DNA from: Agromyces fucosus
Lineage (GTDB): Bacteria > Actinomycetota > Actinomycetes > Actinomycetales > Microbacteriaceae
Direction: 5' to 3'
Assembly: GCF_004134865.1 (NCBI RefSeq)
Contig: NZ_SDPO01000003.1
Location: 558,001 to 622,000, forward strand
Length of the DNA: 64,000 nt
Positions 1 to 9,447 of the stretch are shown here, piece by piece. Under the pieces are notes generated by a model. That model was not told where the DNA came from. It worked only from the letters and a program-made list of their open reading frames with translations, and searched no databases. A program made the position numbers and the translations under genes. Position 1 is the first letter of the stretch, and each line of letters begins with the position of its first letter.

Positions 1-575
1 TGATGATGGCGCTGTTCGGCAGCGCCTGGGCGGGCACGAGCTACATCCAGGACATGGATCGCGGCGTCATGGACCGCTTCCTCACCTCGCCGACCAGTCG
101 CGGAGCCATGATGGCGGCGACGCTGGTCTACCAAGCGCTGCTGACGCTCGTGCAGTCGCTCATCGTGCTCGGCGTCGCCTGGCTCGGAGGCGCGCGGTTC
201 GACGGCGGGCTCGGCGGCATCCTGATCCTGCTGCTCGCGGCCATGCTGCTCACGGCGTCGTTCTCGGCGCTGTCGAACGCGGCGGCGCTGCTCGCCCGCA
301 ACCAGAACGTGCTGATCGGCATCTCGCAGCTCATCACGATTCCGCTCATGTTCCTGAGCTCCGCGCTCATGGACACGAGCCTGTCGGCCGACTGGGTCGC
401 CGAGGTCGCCCGCTTCAATCCGTTCGAGTGGGCCGTCGTGGCGGGCCGCGAGGCGCTCGGCGCGAGCCCTGACTGGGCGAGCGTGTGGGGGCACCTCGGG
501 CTGCTCGCCGTGTTCACCGCGGTGCTCGCGTGGGTGGCGACGCGCGCCTTCCGCGTCTACCAGCGGAGCGCGTAG
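1..575 (+). CDS. ABC-2 type transporter permease (DrrB-like), 5' end outside window
   Basis: This is the C-terminal part of a membrane permease of the ABC-2 (daunorubicin-resistance) type, which exports drugs or lipids together with an ATP-binding partner. About 190 residues are visible against a usual 250-280, so the start lies left of the window; the ATG at position 3 is probably internal. At least four hydrophobic stretches can be seen, and the family's typical late segment (SSALMDTSLSADWVAEV, then FNPFEWAVVAGREAL) is present around residues 118-155. The ATPase gene is expected just upstream. The substrate cannot be told. Confidence 0.85.
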   Translation, partial: MMALFGSAWAGTSYIQDMDRGVMDRFLTSPTSRGAMMAATLVYQALLTLVQSLIVLGVAWLGGARFDGGLGGILILLLAAMLLTASFSALSNAAALLARNQNVLIGISQLITIPLMFLSSALMDTSLSADWVAEVARFNPFEWAVVAGREALGASPDWASVWGHLGLLAVFTAVLAWVATRAFRVYQRSA

Positions 576-587
576 CCGGCCGCTCGC

Positions 588-667
588 CGGTCGAGTAGCG
601 CCTGACGCGGTGCGTATCGGGACCCGTCGCGGGATCTCGATACGCGCCGCGGGCGGTGCTCCTCGAT
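588..667. repeat. Intergenic palindromic (REP-like) repeat
   Basis: The gap after the ABC permease holds an imperfect nested palindrome. The clearest arms are GCGTATCG (612-619) and CGATACGC (638-645), flanked by GTCGAGTAGCGC on the left and a diverged GGTGCTCCTCGA on the right. Sequences of this style recur between genes in Microbacteriaceae (recalled, not searched). It may also act as a weak transcription terminator. Confidence 0.55.
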
Positions 668-711
668 GGGCAGCGGGGCGGACCTCGAAGCTGTGCGTTT
701 CCGTCGCGGGC

Positions 712-747
712 TCGAAAACCAAGCGACATTCGGTTTATGATGAACCG
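712..747 (+). promoter_or_regulatory. Probable promoter of the GH3 gene with overlapping inverted repeat
   Basis: A good -10 box (TATGAT, 736-741) lies 18 bases after a poor -35 (TCGAAA, 712-717). The -10 sits between arms CGGTT and AACCG (about 732-748), which could be a regulator site. A Shine-Dalgarno sequence (GAAGGAG, 778-784) precedes the start at 792. Confidence 0.4.
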
Positions 748-791
748 GATGCCGCGAAGCGGCCGATCCCGAAGCATGAAGGAGTGCTGGC

Positions 792-2636
792 ATGACCGAT
801 CAGCTGAACCACGAGACGGATGCCGCGGCAGTCGTCGACACCGCCGGTGAACTCGACCTGCGCTACCGCGACGCGAGCCTGCCCGTCGCCGAGCGCGTCG
901 AGATCCTCCTGTCGCAGATGACGCTCGAAGAGAAGGCGGGCCTCTTCTTCCAGACGATGATCGCCGCCGGAGCCGACGGCACGCTCTCGCAGGGCGACGA
1001 CATGTTCGGCCTGCCGGCCACCGACGACTACGTCGGGCGCCGCCTCATGAACCACTTCAACGTGCTGCAGACCCCGCCCACCGCCGAGCTCATCGCCGAG
1101 TGGCACAACCGCCTCCAGGAGGCCGCGGCGGCGACCCGCCTCGGCATTCCCGTCACGGTCTCGACCGACCCGCGGCACTCGTACACCGACAATCCGCTCT
1201 CGGGCATGCTCACCGGGTCGTTCTCGGTCTGGCCCGAGACCATGGGCCTCGCGGCCGTCGGCGACGAGGCGCTCGTCGAGCAGTTCGGCGACATCGCCCG
1301 TCAGGAGTACACGGCGGTCGGCATCCGCGTGGCGCTGCACCCGCAGATCGACCTCGCCACCGAGCCGCGCTGGTCGCGTGCCCTCCAGACGTTCGGCGAA
1401 GATCCCGAACTCGCCGGTCGCATGGGCGCCGCCTACATCCGCGGCTTCCAGGGCACCGAGCTCGGCCCCGACTCGGTCGCGACGATGACGAAGCACTTCC
1501 CGGGCGGCGGCCCCCAGAAGGACGGCGAAGACCCGCACTTCGCGCACGGGCGCGAGCAGGTCTACCCCGGTGGTGAGTTCGAGACGCACCTGAGGCCCTT
1601 CGAGGCCGCGTTCGAGGCGGGCACGAGCCAGATCATGCCGTACTACGGCATGCCCGTCGGCACCGAGTACGAAGAGGTCGGCTTCGGCTTCAACAAGTCC
1701 GTCATCACCGGGCTGCTCCGCGAACGCTACGGCTTCGACGGCATCGTCTGCACCGACTGGGGACTCATCAACGACTCCTCGATCTTCGGCGAGCCCTTCC
1801 CGGCCCGTGCGTGGGGCGTCGAGCACCTCACCCCGCGCGAGCGCATGAAGAAGGTCATCGACGCGGGCGTCGACCAGTTCGGCGGCGAGGCCGACCCCGA
1901 GATGCTCGTCGACCTCGTGAACTCGGGCGAGATCACCGAGGATCGCCTCGATGTCTCGGCGCGGCGCCTCCTGCGCGAGAAGTTCGTGCTCGGCCTCTTC
2001 GAGCGGCCCTTCGTCGACGTCGAGCGAGCGGCACGCGTCGTCGGCTCGGCCGAGTTCGTCGCCGCCGGCGAGGCGGCGCAGCGTGCCGCGATCACCCTGC
2101 TGGTGAACCGCGAGCAACCGGATGCCTCGGGCGCCGTGCGCCCCGCCCTGCCGATCGCACGAGGCCTCCGCTTCTACGTCGAGGGCATCGCCCCCGAGAT
2201 CGCGGCGGAGTACGGCCAGGTCGTCGAGACGCCGGCCGCGGCGGATGTCGCGATCCTGCGCCTGCAGGCGCCGTTCGAGGAGCGCCCGACGATGTTCGAG
2301 AACTTCTTCCACTCGGGTTTGCTCGACTACACGGCCGAGCAGATCGCGCACGTGCGCGAGATCGCGGCGGCGGTGCCGACCGTGGTCGACGTCTTCCTCG
2401 ACCGGCCGGCGATCCTCACGCCGTTCGTGGGCGAGCTCGCGGCCCTCACCGCCAATTGGGGCGCGAGCCCGCGCGCGTTGCTCGACGTGCTCGTCGGCGA
2501 CGCCTCGCCCAAGGGGAAGATGCCGTTCGACCTGCCGTCGAGCATGTCCGCCGTCGAGGCGAGCCGCTCCGACGTGCCGTTCGACACGGCCGACCCGCTG
2601 TTCCGTTTCGGGCACGGCCTCCGCTACCCCGCCTGA
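792..2636 (+). CDS. Glycoside hydrolase family 3 protein (beta-glucosidase/xylosidase type)
   Basis: A 614-residue glycosidase predicted to release terminal beta-linked sugars from oligosaccharides. The N-terminal barrel (about residues 30-400) carries the GH3 substrate-binding KHFPGGG motif (K234, H235) and the nucleophile region VCTDWG, with D322 as the likely nucleophile; a second alpha/beta domain follows (about 420-610). No signal peptide is visible, so the enzyme should be cytoplasmic. The start is fixed by GAAGGAG eight bases upstream. It stands alone, ending in a strong hairpin. The ABC permease upstream is unrelated, so the imported substrate is unknown. Confidence 0.9.
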   Translation: MTDQLNHETDAAAVVDTAGELDLRYRDASLPVAERVEILLSQMTLEEKAGLFFQTMIAAGADGTLSQGDDMFGLPATDDYVGRRLMNHFNVLQTPPTAELIAEWHNRLQEAAAATRLGIPVTVSTDPRHSYTDNPLSGMLTGSFSVWPETMGLAAVGDEALVEQFGDIARQEYTAVGIRVALHPQIDLATEPRWSRALQTFGEDPELAGRMGAAYIRGFQGTELGPDSVATMTKHFPGGGPQKDGEDPHFAHGREQVYPGGEFETHLRPFEAAFEAGTSQIMPYYGMPVGTEYEEVGFGFNKSVITGLLRERYGFDGIVCTDWGLINDSSIFGEPFPARAWGVEHLTPRERMKKVIDAGVDQFGGEADPEMLVDLVNSGEITEDRLDVSARRLLREKFVLGLFERPFVDVERAARVVGSAEFVAAGEAAQRAAITLLVNREQPDASGAVRPALPIARGLRFYVEGIAPEIAAEYGQVVETPAAADVAILRLQAPFEERPTMFENFFHSGLLDYTAEQIAHVREIAAAVPTVVDVFLDRPAILTPFVGELAALTANWGASPRALLDVLVGDASPKGKMPFDLPSSMSAVEASRSDVPFDTADPLFRFGHGLRYPA

Positions 2637-2666
2637 TCCACGCCGGTCGGCCCTGCCACCTGCTCG

Positions 2667-2697
2667 AGGCCCCCGCCGATCGGCGGGGGCCTTTCGG
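2667..2697 (+). terminator. Rho-independent terminator after the GH3 gene
   Basis: Perfect 12-bp arms (AGGCCCCCGCCG and its complement, 2667-2678 and 2681-2692) followed by TTTCGGTTT. Confidence 0.85.
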
Positions 2698-2801
2698 TTT
2701 CCGGGCGCGCCTCGGCCGAAATCGAGACATGCATGCCCCGACGGCGCTAGCATCAGCCCAGGGGCGCCGCGTCGACGGTGCATGGGGCAAGGGGGTTCGG
2801 C

Positions 2802-3218
2802 ATGTCCGATCAGATGGCTCGACCGATGGGCGTCACCGTCGTCGCGATCCTCGCGTGGATCGCAGGAGCGCTCGACATCGTGTCGGGCACCATCCTGCTG
2901 TTCCAGGCGGGCGTCGAATCCGTGGCCGACGGGCTCGGTGGCACCGGCCCGCTCTACGTGGCCGCGATCGGCTCGATCGTGCTCGGCCTCATCGTCGTCG
3001 CCGTCGCCGCGGGACTGCTCACCGGCAACTGGGTGTCGCGGATGATCATCACGGTCCTCGAGGTGCTCTCCATCATCGGCTCGCTCTTCCTCGCCTTCGC
3101 CTATCTCGGCGGTGCGGTGGGCGAGTGGCTCGGCATCGTCGTCTCCCTCGTCGTGCTGTTCCTGCTCTGGGGGCACAAGTCGAGCGTGTTCTTCGGCAGC
3201 CGGATGCCGGAGGCCTGA
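2802..3218 (+). CDS. Small four-helix membrane protein
   Basis: A 138-residue protein with about four membrane segments and short loops. Start at 2802 (MSDQMARP) is chosen over an in-frame ATG at 2778 because AAGGGGG lies 2789-2795. It begins with a GVTVVAILAWIAGALD segment that is repeated almost unchanged in the next gene, so the two are tandem paralogs. No catalytic motif is visible and I do not recognise a function; integral membrane proteins of this shape are widespread in actinobacteria. Confidence 0.75.
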   Translation: MSDQMARPMGVTVVAILAWIAGALDIVSGTILLFQAGVESVADGLGGTGPLYVAAIGSIVLGLIVVAVAAGLLTGNWVSRMIITVLEVLSIIGSLFLAFAYLGGAVGEWLGIVVSLVVLFLLWGHKSSVFFGSRMPEA

Positions 3219-3617
3219 GTGAACTCGATCGGCCGCCCCGGGGGCGTCACGTTCATCGCGGTGCTCGCATGGATCTCGGGCGCCCTCGACGTCATCGGCG
3301 GCACCATCCTCCTCTTCCAGACGAGCGTGGCCGCGACCGTGGAGCAGTTCGGGGGCGCGAGCCAGATGATCGCCTCGGCGATCTTCTCGATCCTCGTCGG
3401 CGTCGTCGTCATCGCCGTGGCCGGCGGGTTGCTGCGCGGCAGTTCCGGAGCCCGCCTGTTCATCACGATCCTCCAGGTGATCTCGATCGGGGCCTCGATC
3501 TTCCTCGCGATCGCCTACCCGGCAGGCGCGATCGGCGAGTACTTCAGTGTGCTCGTCTCGGTGATCGTGCTCGCCTTCCTCTGGTCGGGCCGGGCGAACG
3601 CCTTCTTCCGCGACTGA
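3219..3617 (+). CDS. Small four-helix membrane protein, paralog of the preceding gene
   Basis: A 132-residue, four-helix membrane protein starting with GTG directly after the upstream TGA stop, with GGAGG just before. Its opening GVTFIAVLAWISGALDVIGG matches the neighbour's GVTVVAILAWIAGALDIVSG, and the match runs through the second helix, so this is a tandem duplication cotranscribed with it. The ends diverge: this copy ends in FLWSGRANAFFRD and the other in FLLWGHKSSVFFGS. Function unknown; the pair may form a heteromer. Confidence 0.75.
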   Translation: MNSIGRPGGVTFIAVLAWISGALDVIGGTILLFQTSVAATVEQFGGASQMIASAIFSILVGVVVIAVAGGLLRGSSGARLFITILQVISIGASIFLAIAYPAGAIGEYFSVLVSVIVLAFLWSGRANAFFRD

Positions 3618-3792
3618 GCTCGTTGTCGGTATCCCATCGGTGCCGCGAGGAGCTTTTGTATGGTCTTCACAGTGCTGTTCGAGGCGCCGCCACGCCGGTT
3701 TGTAGGGCACGGACGCAGGGTTTCCCCGCGACATCCGCTCGACCTACCGTGGAGGCAAGCCCAGATCGCACACGAAGGACGAGACACCGACG

Positions 3793-5922
3793 ATGGTTGA
3801 CACGGCACCCCGCACCGCCTCGAAGCAGCAGAAGACCGCCCCCGAGCGCCCGGCCGACACGGCGCCGCCGAAGTCCGCGCGCACCGCGGCATCCGCCCCG
3901 CAGCCCGCATCGCCCGCGCATCCCTCGATCGACGTGGCGACGCTGGGCCGGCAGCTGCTCGGCACCTGGGCCGACCTTCGGCTGGCCGCTCGCGAGCGGG
4001 CCGCCCACCCCGACCTCCAGCGCATCGAGGGCCAGTCGATGGCCGAGCACCGGGAGCGCGTGCTCGGGCAGCTGAAGATCCTCGTCGACCAGAAGGCCGT
4101 GCACCGCGCCTTCCCGACGTCGCTCGGCGGGTTCGACGACCACGGCGGCAACATCGCCCAGTTCGAAGAGCTCGTGATCGCCGACCCCAGCCTGCAGATC
4201 AAGGCGGGCGTGCAGTGGGGCCTCTTCGGAGCCGCCGTGCTGCACCTCGGCACCGAGTTCCACCACGAGACGTTCCTGCCCGACATCATGTCGCTGAAGG
4301 TGCCCGGCGCGTTCGCCATGACCGAGACCGGGCACGGTTCGGATGTCGCGGCCATCGGCACGACCGCGACGTACGACGAGGCGAAGCAGCAGTTCGTGAT
4401 CAACACGCCGTTCCGCGGCGCGTGGAAGGACTACCTCGGCAATGCCGCCGTGCACGGCACCGCCGCCGTGGTCTTCGCGCAGCTCATCACGAAGGGCGTC
4501 AACCACGGCGTGCACGCCTTCTACGTGCCGATCCGGGGCGCGAAGGGCGGCTTCCTCAAGGGCATCGGCGGTGAGGACGACGGCCTCAAGGGCGGCCTCA
4601 ACGGCATCGACAACGGGCGCCTGCACTTCACGAACGTGCGCGTCCCGCGCGAGAACCTGCTGAACCGCTACGGCTCCGTCGCTGAAGACGGCACGTACTC
4701 GAGCCCCATCTCGAGCCCCGGTCGCCGCTTCTTCACGATGCTCGGCACCCTCGTGCAGGGTCGCGTCTCACTCGACGGCGCTGCCACGACCGCGGCCGCC
4801 ATGGCGCTGACGATCGCGATCACCTACGGCAACCAGCGCCGGCAGTTCAACGCGGCGAGCGACACCGACGAGGAGGTGCTGCTCGACTACCAGCGTCACC
4901 AGCGCCGGCTGCTGCCGAAGCTCGCCACGACGTACGCGCAGATCTTCGCGCACGACGAGTTCCTCGTGAAGTTCGACGCCGTGTTCTCGGGCGCCGCCGA
5001 CACCGACGACGACCGCCAGGACCTCGAGACGATCGCCGCGGCCCTGAAGCCGCTGTCGACGTGGCACGCGCTCGAGACGCTGCAGGAGGCTCGCGAGGCC
5101 GCCGGCGGCTCGGGCTTCCTCGCCGAGAACCGCATGGTGGGGCTCAGGCAGGACCTCGACGTCTACGTGACGTTCGAGGGCGACAACAACGTGCTCCTGC
5201 AGCTCGTCGCCAAGCGCCTGCTGACAGACTTCTCGAAGCAGTTCGCGAAGGCGGATGCCGGTGCGATGGCGCGCTACGTCGTCGCGCAGACGGCCGACCG
5301 CGCGTACCACGGCACCGGCCTCCGCAGCCTCGCGCAGACCATCGCCGACTTCGGTTCGACGGCGCGTTCGGTCTCCGAGCTCCGCGACGAGCAGACCCAG
5401 CGCGAGCTCCTCACCGACCGGGTGGAGGCCATGATCTCCGAGATCGCCGGGCGCCTGCGCGATGCACGGAAGCTCCCGAAGGCCGACGCGGCGGCGGCGT
5501 TCAACCGCAACCAGAACGAGCTCATCGAGGCGGCGCGCGCGCACGGAGAGCTGCTGCAGTGGGAGGCGTTCACCCGGGCGCTCGCGAAGACGACCGACCC
5601 CGGCACAAAGCAGGTGCTCACGTGGGTGCGCGACCTCTTCGGCCTCGGCCTCGTCGAGAAGCACCTCGCCTGGTACCTCATCAACGGCCGGCTCTCGCCG
5701 AAGCGCGCGCAGGCCGTCACCGCCTACATCGACCGCCTGCTCGAGCGTCTGCGTCCGCACGCGCAAGACCTGGTCGACGCGTTCGGCTACGGCCCCGAGC
5801 ACCTGCGGGCGAAGATCGCCTCGGGTGCCGAGCAGGAGCGGCAGGACGAGGCCCGCGCCTACTACGCCGCGCAGCGAGCCGCCGGCACGCTGCCCGTGCC
5901 GGAGAAGTCGAAGAAGAAGTAG
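3793..5922 (+). CDS. Acyl-CoA oxidase / long acyl-CoA dehydrogenase
   Basis: A 709-residue flavoprotein of the acyl-CoA dehydrogenase superfamily. The length and the FAD/substrate motif TETGHGSDV (residues 177-185) fit the acyl-CoA oxidase branch, which takes the first step of fatty acyl-CoA beta-oxidation. FEGDNNVLLQ at about 461-470 is the oxidase catalytic-base segment (E462 by analogy with rat ACOX). The first 45 residues are Ala/Pro/Lys-rich and probably disordered. GAAGGA lies upstream (3774-3779). Whether oxygen or an electron-transfer flavoprotein accepts electrons cannot be told. It is a single-gene unit ending in a long hairpin. Confidence 0.88.
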   Translation: MVDTAPRTASKQQKTAPERPADTAPPKSARTAASAPQPASPAHPSIDVATLGRQLLGTWADLRLAARERAAHPDLQRIEGQSMAEHRERVLGQLKILVDQKAVHRAFPTSLGGFDDHGGNIAQFEELVIADPSLQIKAGVQWGLFGAAVLHLGTEFHHETFLPDIMSLKVPGAFAMTETGHGSDVAAIGTTATYDEAKQQFVINTPFRGAWKDYLGNAAVHGTAAVVFAQLITKGVNHGVHAFYVPIRGAKGGFLKGIGGEDDGLKGGLNGIDNGRLHFTNVRVPRENLLNRYGSVAEDGTYSSPISSPGRRFFTMLGTLVQGRVSLDGAATTAAAMALTIAITYGNQRRQFNAASDTDEEVLLDYQRHQRRLLPKLATTYAQIFAHDEFLVKFDAVFSGAADTDDDRQDLETIAAALKPLSTWHALETLQEAREAAGGSGFLAENRMVGLRQDLDVYVTFEGDNNVLLQLVAKRLLTDFSKQFAKADAGAMARYVVAQTADRAYHGTGLRSLAQTIADFGSTARSVSELRDEQTQRELLTDRVEAMISEIAGRLRDARKLPKADAAAAFNRNQNELIEAARAHGELLQWEAFTRALAKTTDPGTKQVLTWVRDLFGLGLVEKHLAWYLINGRLSPKRAQAVTAYIDRLLERLRPHAQDLVDAFGYGPEHLRAKIASGAEQERQDEARAYYAAQRAAGTLPVPEKSKKK

Positions 5923-5929
5923 CAGCGAT

Positions 5930-5963
5930 CGAAGGCCGGGCGTCAGCCGACGCCCGGCCTTCG
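5930..5963. terminator. Terminator hairpin after the acyl-CoA oxidase gene
   Basis: Perfect 15-bp arms (CGAAGGCCGGGCGTC and its complement) around a four-base loop. There is no long T-run, as is common in high-GC actinobacteria. Confidence 0.8.
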
Positions 5964-6038
5964 TCGTGCTCGGTGCACACTCACCCGAGCCTCGGGGCGG
6001 GTGACCGTATGGTGTACGGAGAATATAGGCTGTCCGGC

Positions 6039-6800
6039 ATGGCGGGAGAATCCACAGGCAGCGAACCCGACCGCACGCTCCGGCTCCTGTGGCGGTCGCA
6101 TTTCGGGGAGCCCGTCGGATCCCGTGGGCCCAAGCAGCGGTCGAGCGTCGACGAGGTCGTCGCGACGGCCGTGCAGCTTGCCGACGTCGACGGCATCGAC
6201 GCCGTGTCGATGCGCCGCATCGCCGATCGCCTCGGGCTGAAGCCGATGTCGGTCTACACCTACGTGCCGGGCAAGGCCGAGCTCGTCGACCTCATGGTCG
6301 ACCGGGTCGCCGGCGAGATGGAGCTGCCGCGACTCGATGGCGAGCTGCCCGAGCGGCTCGCGCGGATCGCGCGCCTGCAGTGGGAGGAGTACCTGCGGCA
6401 CCCGTGGCTGCTCTCGATCGACACCAGCCGGCCGCCGCTCGGGCCGAACGTCTCCGACCACTGGGAGTGGTGCCTGCGGGCGATCGACGGCCTGGGGCTC
6501 TCCGACCTCGACATGGACCGCATCGTCACGCTGCTGCTCGGCTTCGTCACCGGGCCGGCGCGTGCGCACCTCGACGCCGAGCGTCACCGCGCCGTCGACC
6601 AGGAGTCGGCCGTCGACTGGTGGGAGCGCAACGAGCCGCTGCTCGACGAGATCCTCGACGCGAAACGCTACCCGGTGTCGGCGCGGGTCGGCCAGGCTGC
6701 CGGCGCCGTGGAGCAGGCCGGGCCGTCGGACGTGTTCGAGTTCGGGCTCGCGCGCCTGATCGACGGCATCGTCGACTACATCGGGGTGTCGGCCCGCTAG
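6039..6800 (+). CDS. TetR/AcrR family transcriptional regulator
   Basis: A 253-residue one-component repressor. The helix-turn-helix is at about residues 33-75 (VSMRRIADRLGLKPMSVYTYV), followed by a large ligand domain of the TetR C-terminal type. The N-terminus has the TLRLLWR...GPKQRSSVDEVV segment common in this subfamily. The start at 6039 is preferred over 6009 because a -10 box TAGGCT (6026-6031) ends seven bases before it and no Shine-Dalgarno is present, which suggests a leaderless message. The target is unknown; the neighbours are convergent genes and give no clear hint. Confidence 0.85.
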   Translation: MAGESTGSEPDRTLRLLWRSHFGEPVGSRGPKQRSSVDEVVATAVQLADVDGIDAVSMRRIADRLGLKPMSVYTYVPGKAELVDLMVDRVAGEMELPRLDGELPERLARIARLQWEEYLRHPWLLSIDTSRPPLGPNVSDHWEWCLRAIDGLGLSDLDMDRIVTLLLGFVTGPARAHLDAERHRAVDQESAVDWWERNEPLLDEILDAKRYPVSARVGQAAGAVEQAGPSDVFEFGLARLIDGIVDYIGVSAR

Positions 6801-6838
6801 CGGAATCGGCCCGCCGGCGCGATCGCTCGAGCGTTCGG

Positions 6839-7018
6839 TCAGTCCTTCGACGGCGGCCGCATGAGCAGGCCGGTGACGATGCCGACCACGATGCCGGCGG
6901 CCAGCCACAGCCAGAATCCGGTCCAGAGGCTCACGCCCACACCGACGATCACGCCCACGATGAGCCCGACGATCAGCTGACTGCGACGGGCATTGCGTGC
7001 GGGGGTCTGCTCGGCCAT
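6839..7018 (-). CDS. Small two-helix membrane protein (59 residues)
   Basis: A short gene on the minus strand: a charged N-terminus (MAEQTPARNARRSQ), then two hydrophobic helices (LIVGLIVGVIVGVGV and FWLWLAAGIVVGIVTGLLM), ending RPPSKD. The Gly/Val helix spacing suggests helix packing. It lies between tetR and mdh, with the same direction as mdh. Small proteins of this layout are found beside housekeeping genes in Microbacteriaceae, but I recognise no function. Codon third-position GC is high, as expected for a real gene. Confidence 0.65.
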   Translation of the reverse strand: MAEQTPARNARRSQLIVGLIVGVIVGVGVSLWTGFWLWLAAGIVVGIVTGLLMRPPSKD

Positions 7019-7048
7019 GCCTTCAGCCTACGTCGGCGCCGGGCGCCG

Positions 7049-8071
<1,023 letters not shown>

Positions 8072-8178
8072 CTAGCCGCGACGACGGGTCGCGCCGCCCG
8101 GTCCCGAACGTCCCGGACTCGATCCGCGGATGAGCGTGGCACCCGGCCGCGGCATCCGCTGGTCGGTACCGTGACGCT

Positions 8179-9438
8179 ATGAGAGAGATGTATCCGGAGA
8201 TCGAGCCGCTGGAGACCGGCATGCTCGACGTGGGGGACGGCCAGCACATCTATTGGGAGGTGTCGGGCAATCGGCAGGGGAAGCCGGTCGTGTTTCTGCA
8301 CGGTGGGCCCGGTGCCGGAACCTCGCCCGACCACCGCCGGCTCTTCGACCCCGAGCGGTACCGCATCGTCCTCTTCGACCAGCGCGGCTGCGGCCTCTCG
8401 ATCCCGCACGCGAGCGAACCCGGGGCGAGCCTCGCCGCCAACACCACGTGGCACCTCATCGCCGACATGGAGCGGCTCCGAGGACATCTCAGCATCGACA
8501 CCTGGCAGGTCTTCGGCGGCTCATGGGGGAGTGCGCTCGCGCTCGCGTACGCGCAGACCCACCCCGAGCGCGTCACCGAACTCGTGCTGCGCGGCATCTT
8601 CACCTTGCGTCGGCAGGAACTCGACTGGTTCTACGAGGGCGGGGCCTCGGCGGTGTTCCCCGACCTCTGGGAGGACTTCATCGCACCGATCCCCGTGCTC
8701 GAGCGCACGCACCTCGTCGAGGCGTACGCGCGGCTGCTCGGCGACCCGAATCCCGAAGTGCACGAGCCCGCCGCCATCGCCTGGGCGCGCTGGGAGTCCT
8801 CGACGATCACGTTGCTCCCGCAGGCCGCGAACGTCGCGCGCTACACGGCGCCCGAGTACGCCACCGCCTTCGCGCGTATCGAGAACCACTACTTCCGGCA
8901 CGGCGGCTGGTGGGACGAGGGGCAGCTGATCCGGGATGCCTCGCGCCTCCGCGACATCCCGGCCGTGATCATCCAGGGCCGCTACGACATGTGCACGCCC
9001 GCGATGACCGCGTGGGATCTGCACCGCGCGTGGCCCGAGGCCGAGCTCACGATCATCGACGACGCCGGGCACGCCTTCGACGAACCCGGGATCCTCGACG
9101 CGCTCATCACCGCGACCGACCGCTTCGCCGGCGGCGACGGTTTCGGCGGCGACGCCGTCGTGTACGAGCGTCACGAGTTCGGCGACGATGACGATGACGA
9201 TGACGATGAAGTCGATGACGACGACGACGACGACGATGACGACGAGAACGACGACGACGATGACGACGATGACGACGAGAACGACGACGACGATGACGAC
9301 GATGACGACGAGAACGACGACGACGATGACGACGACGACGACGACGACGACGATGTCGACGACGATGACGATGACGACGACGATGACGACGAGAACGACG
9401 ACGCGCAACCCGGTGACGACCGACCCCGCACCCGGTAG
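8179..9438 (+). CDS. pip: Prolyl iminopeptidase with a C-terminal polyaspartate tail
   Basis: An alpha/beta-hydrolase of peptidase family S33 that removes N-terminal proline from peptides. The core (residues 1-333) is complete: HGGPGAG oxyanion loop, nucleophile S115 in GGSWGS, D270 in GRYDM and H298 in DAGHAF. It then runs into residues 336-408, of which 62 of 73 are Asp, broken by EV, V and four EN pairs; family members normally end near residue 315-330. The tail DNA is a GAC/GAT repeat with perfect 33-bp units. Start follows TACCGT by six bases, suggesting a leaderless message. The tail may be a salt- or metal-binding extension, or a runaway repeat. Confidence 0.92.
   Translation: MREMYPEIEPLETGMLDVGDGQHIYWEVSGNRQGKPVVFLHGGPGAGTSPDHRRLFDPERYRIVLFDQRGCGLSIPHASEPGASLAANTTWHLIADMERLRGHLSIDTWQVFGGSWGSALALAYAQTHPERVTELVLRGIFTLRRQELDWFYEGGASAVFPDLWEDFIAPIPVLERTHLVEAYARLLGDPNPEVHEPAAIAWARWESSTITLLPQAANVARYTAPEYATAFARIENHYFRHGGWWDEGQLIRDASRLRDIPAVIIQGRYDMCTPAMTAWDLHRAWPEAELTIIDDAGHAFDEPGILDALITATDRFAGGDGFGGDAVVYERHEFGDDDDDDDDEVDDDDDDDDDDENDDDDDDDDDENDDDDDDDDDENDDDDDDDDDDDDDVDDDDDDDDDDDENDDAQPGDDRPRTR
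9184..9402 (+). repeat. GAC/GAT trinucleotide tract with 33-bp tandem units
   Basis: A 219-bp run made almost only of GAC and GAT codons in the pip frame. GAGAAC (Glu-Asn) marks units at 9244, 9277, 9310 and 9391; the first two intervals are identical 33-bp units, and the third is enlarged by a GAC run and GTC. GAC and GAT order is preserved between units, which points to tandem duplication rather than selection for any Asp codon. Confidence 0.9.
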
Positions 9439-9447
9439 CGTCTCATC

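Noticed and set aside
735..3734. A 999-codon open frame on the minus strand opposite the GH3 gene
   Set aside because: It is rich in Arg, Glu, Asp and His with no recognisable domain, and mirrors the codon pattern of the real GH3 gene. Long antisense frames are expected at this GC content.
5061..6038. An N-terminal extension of the TetR gene back into the acyl-CoA oxidase gene
   Set aside because: The extension is Arg-rich shadow of the oxidase gene. The regulator starts near 6039 by family length and the -10 box position.
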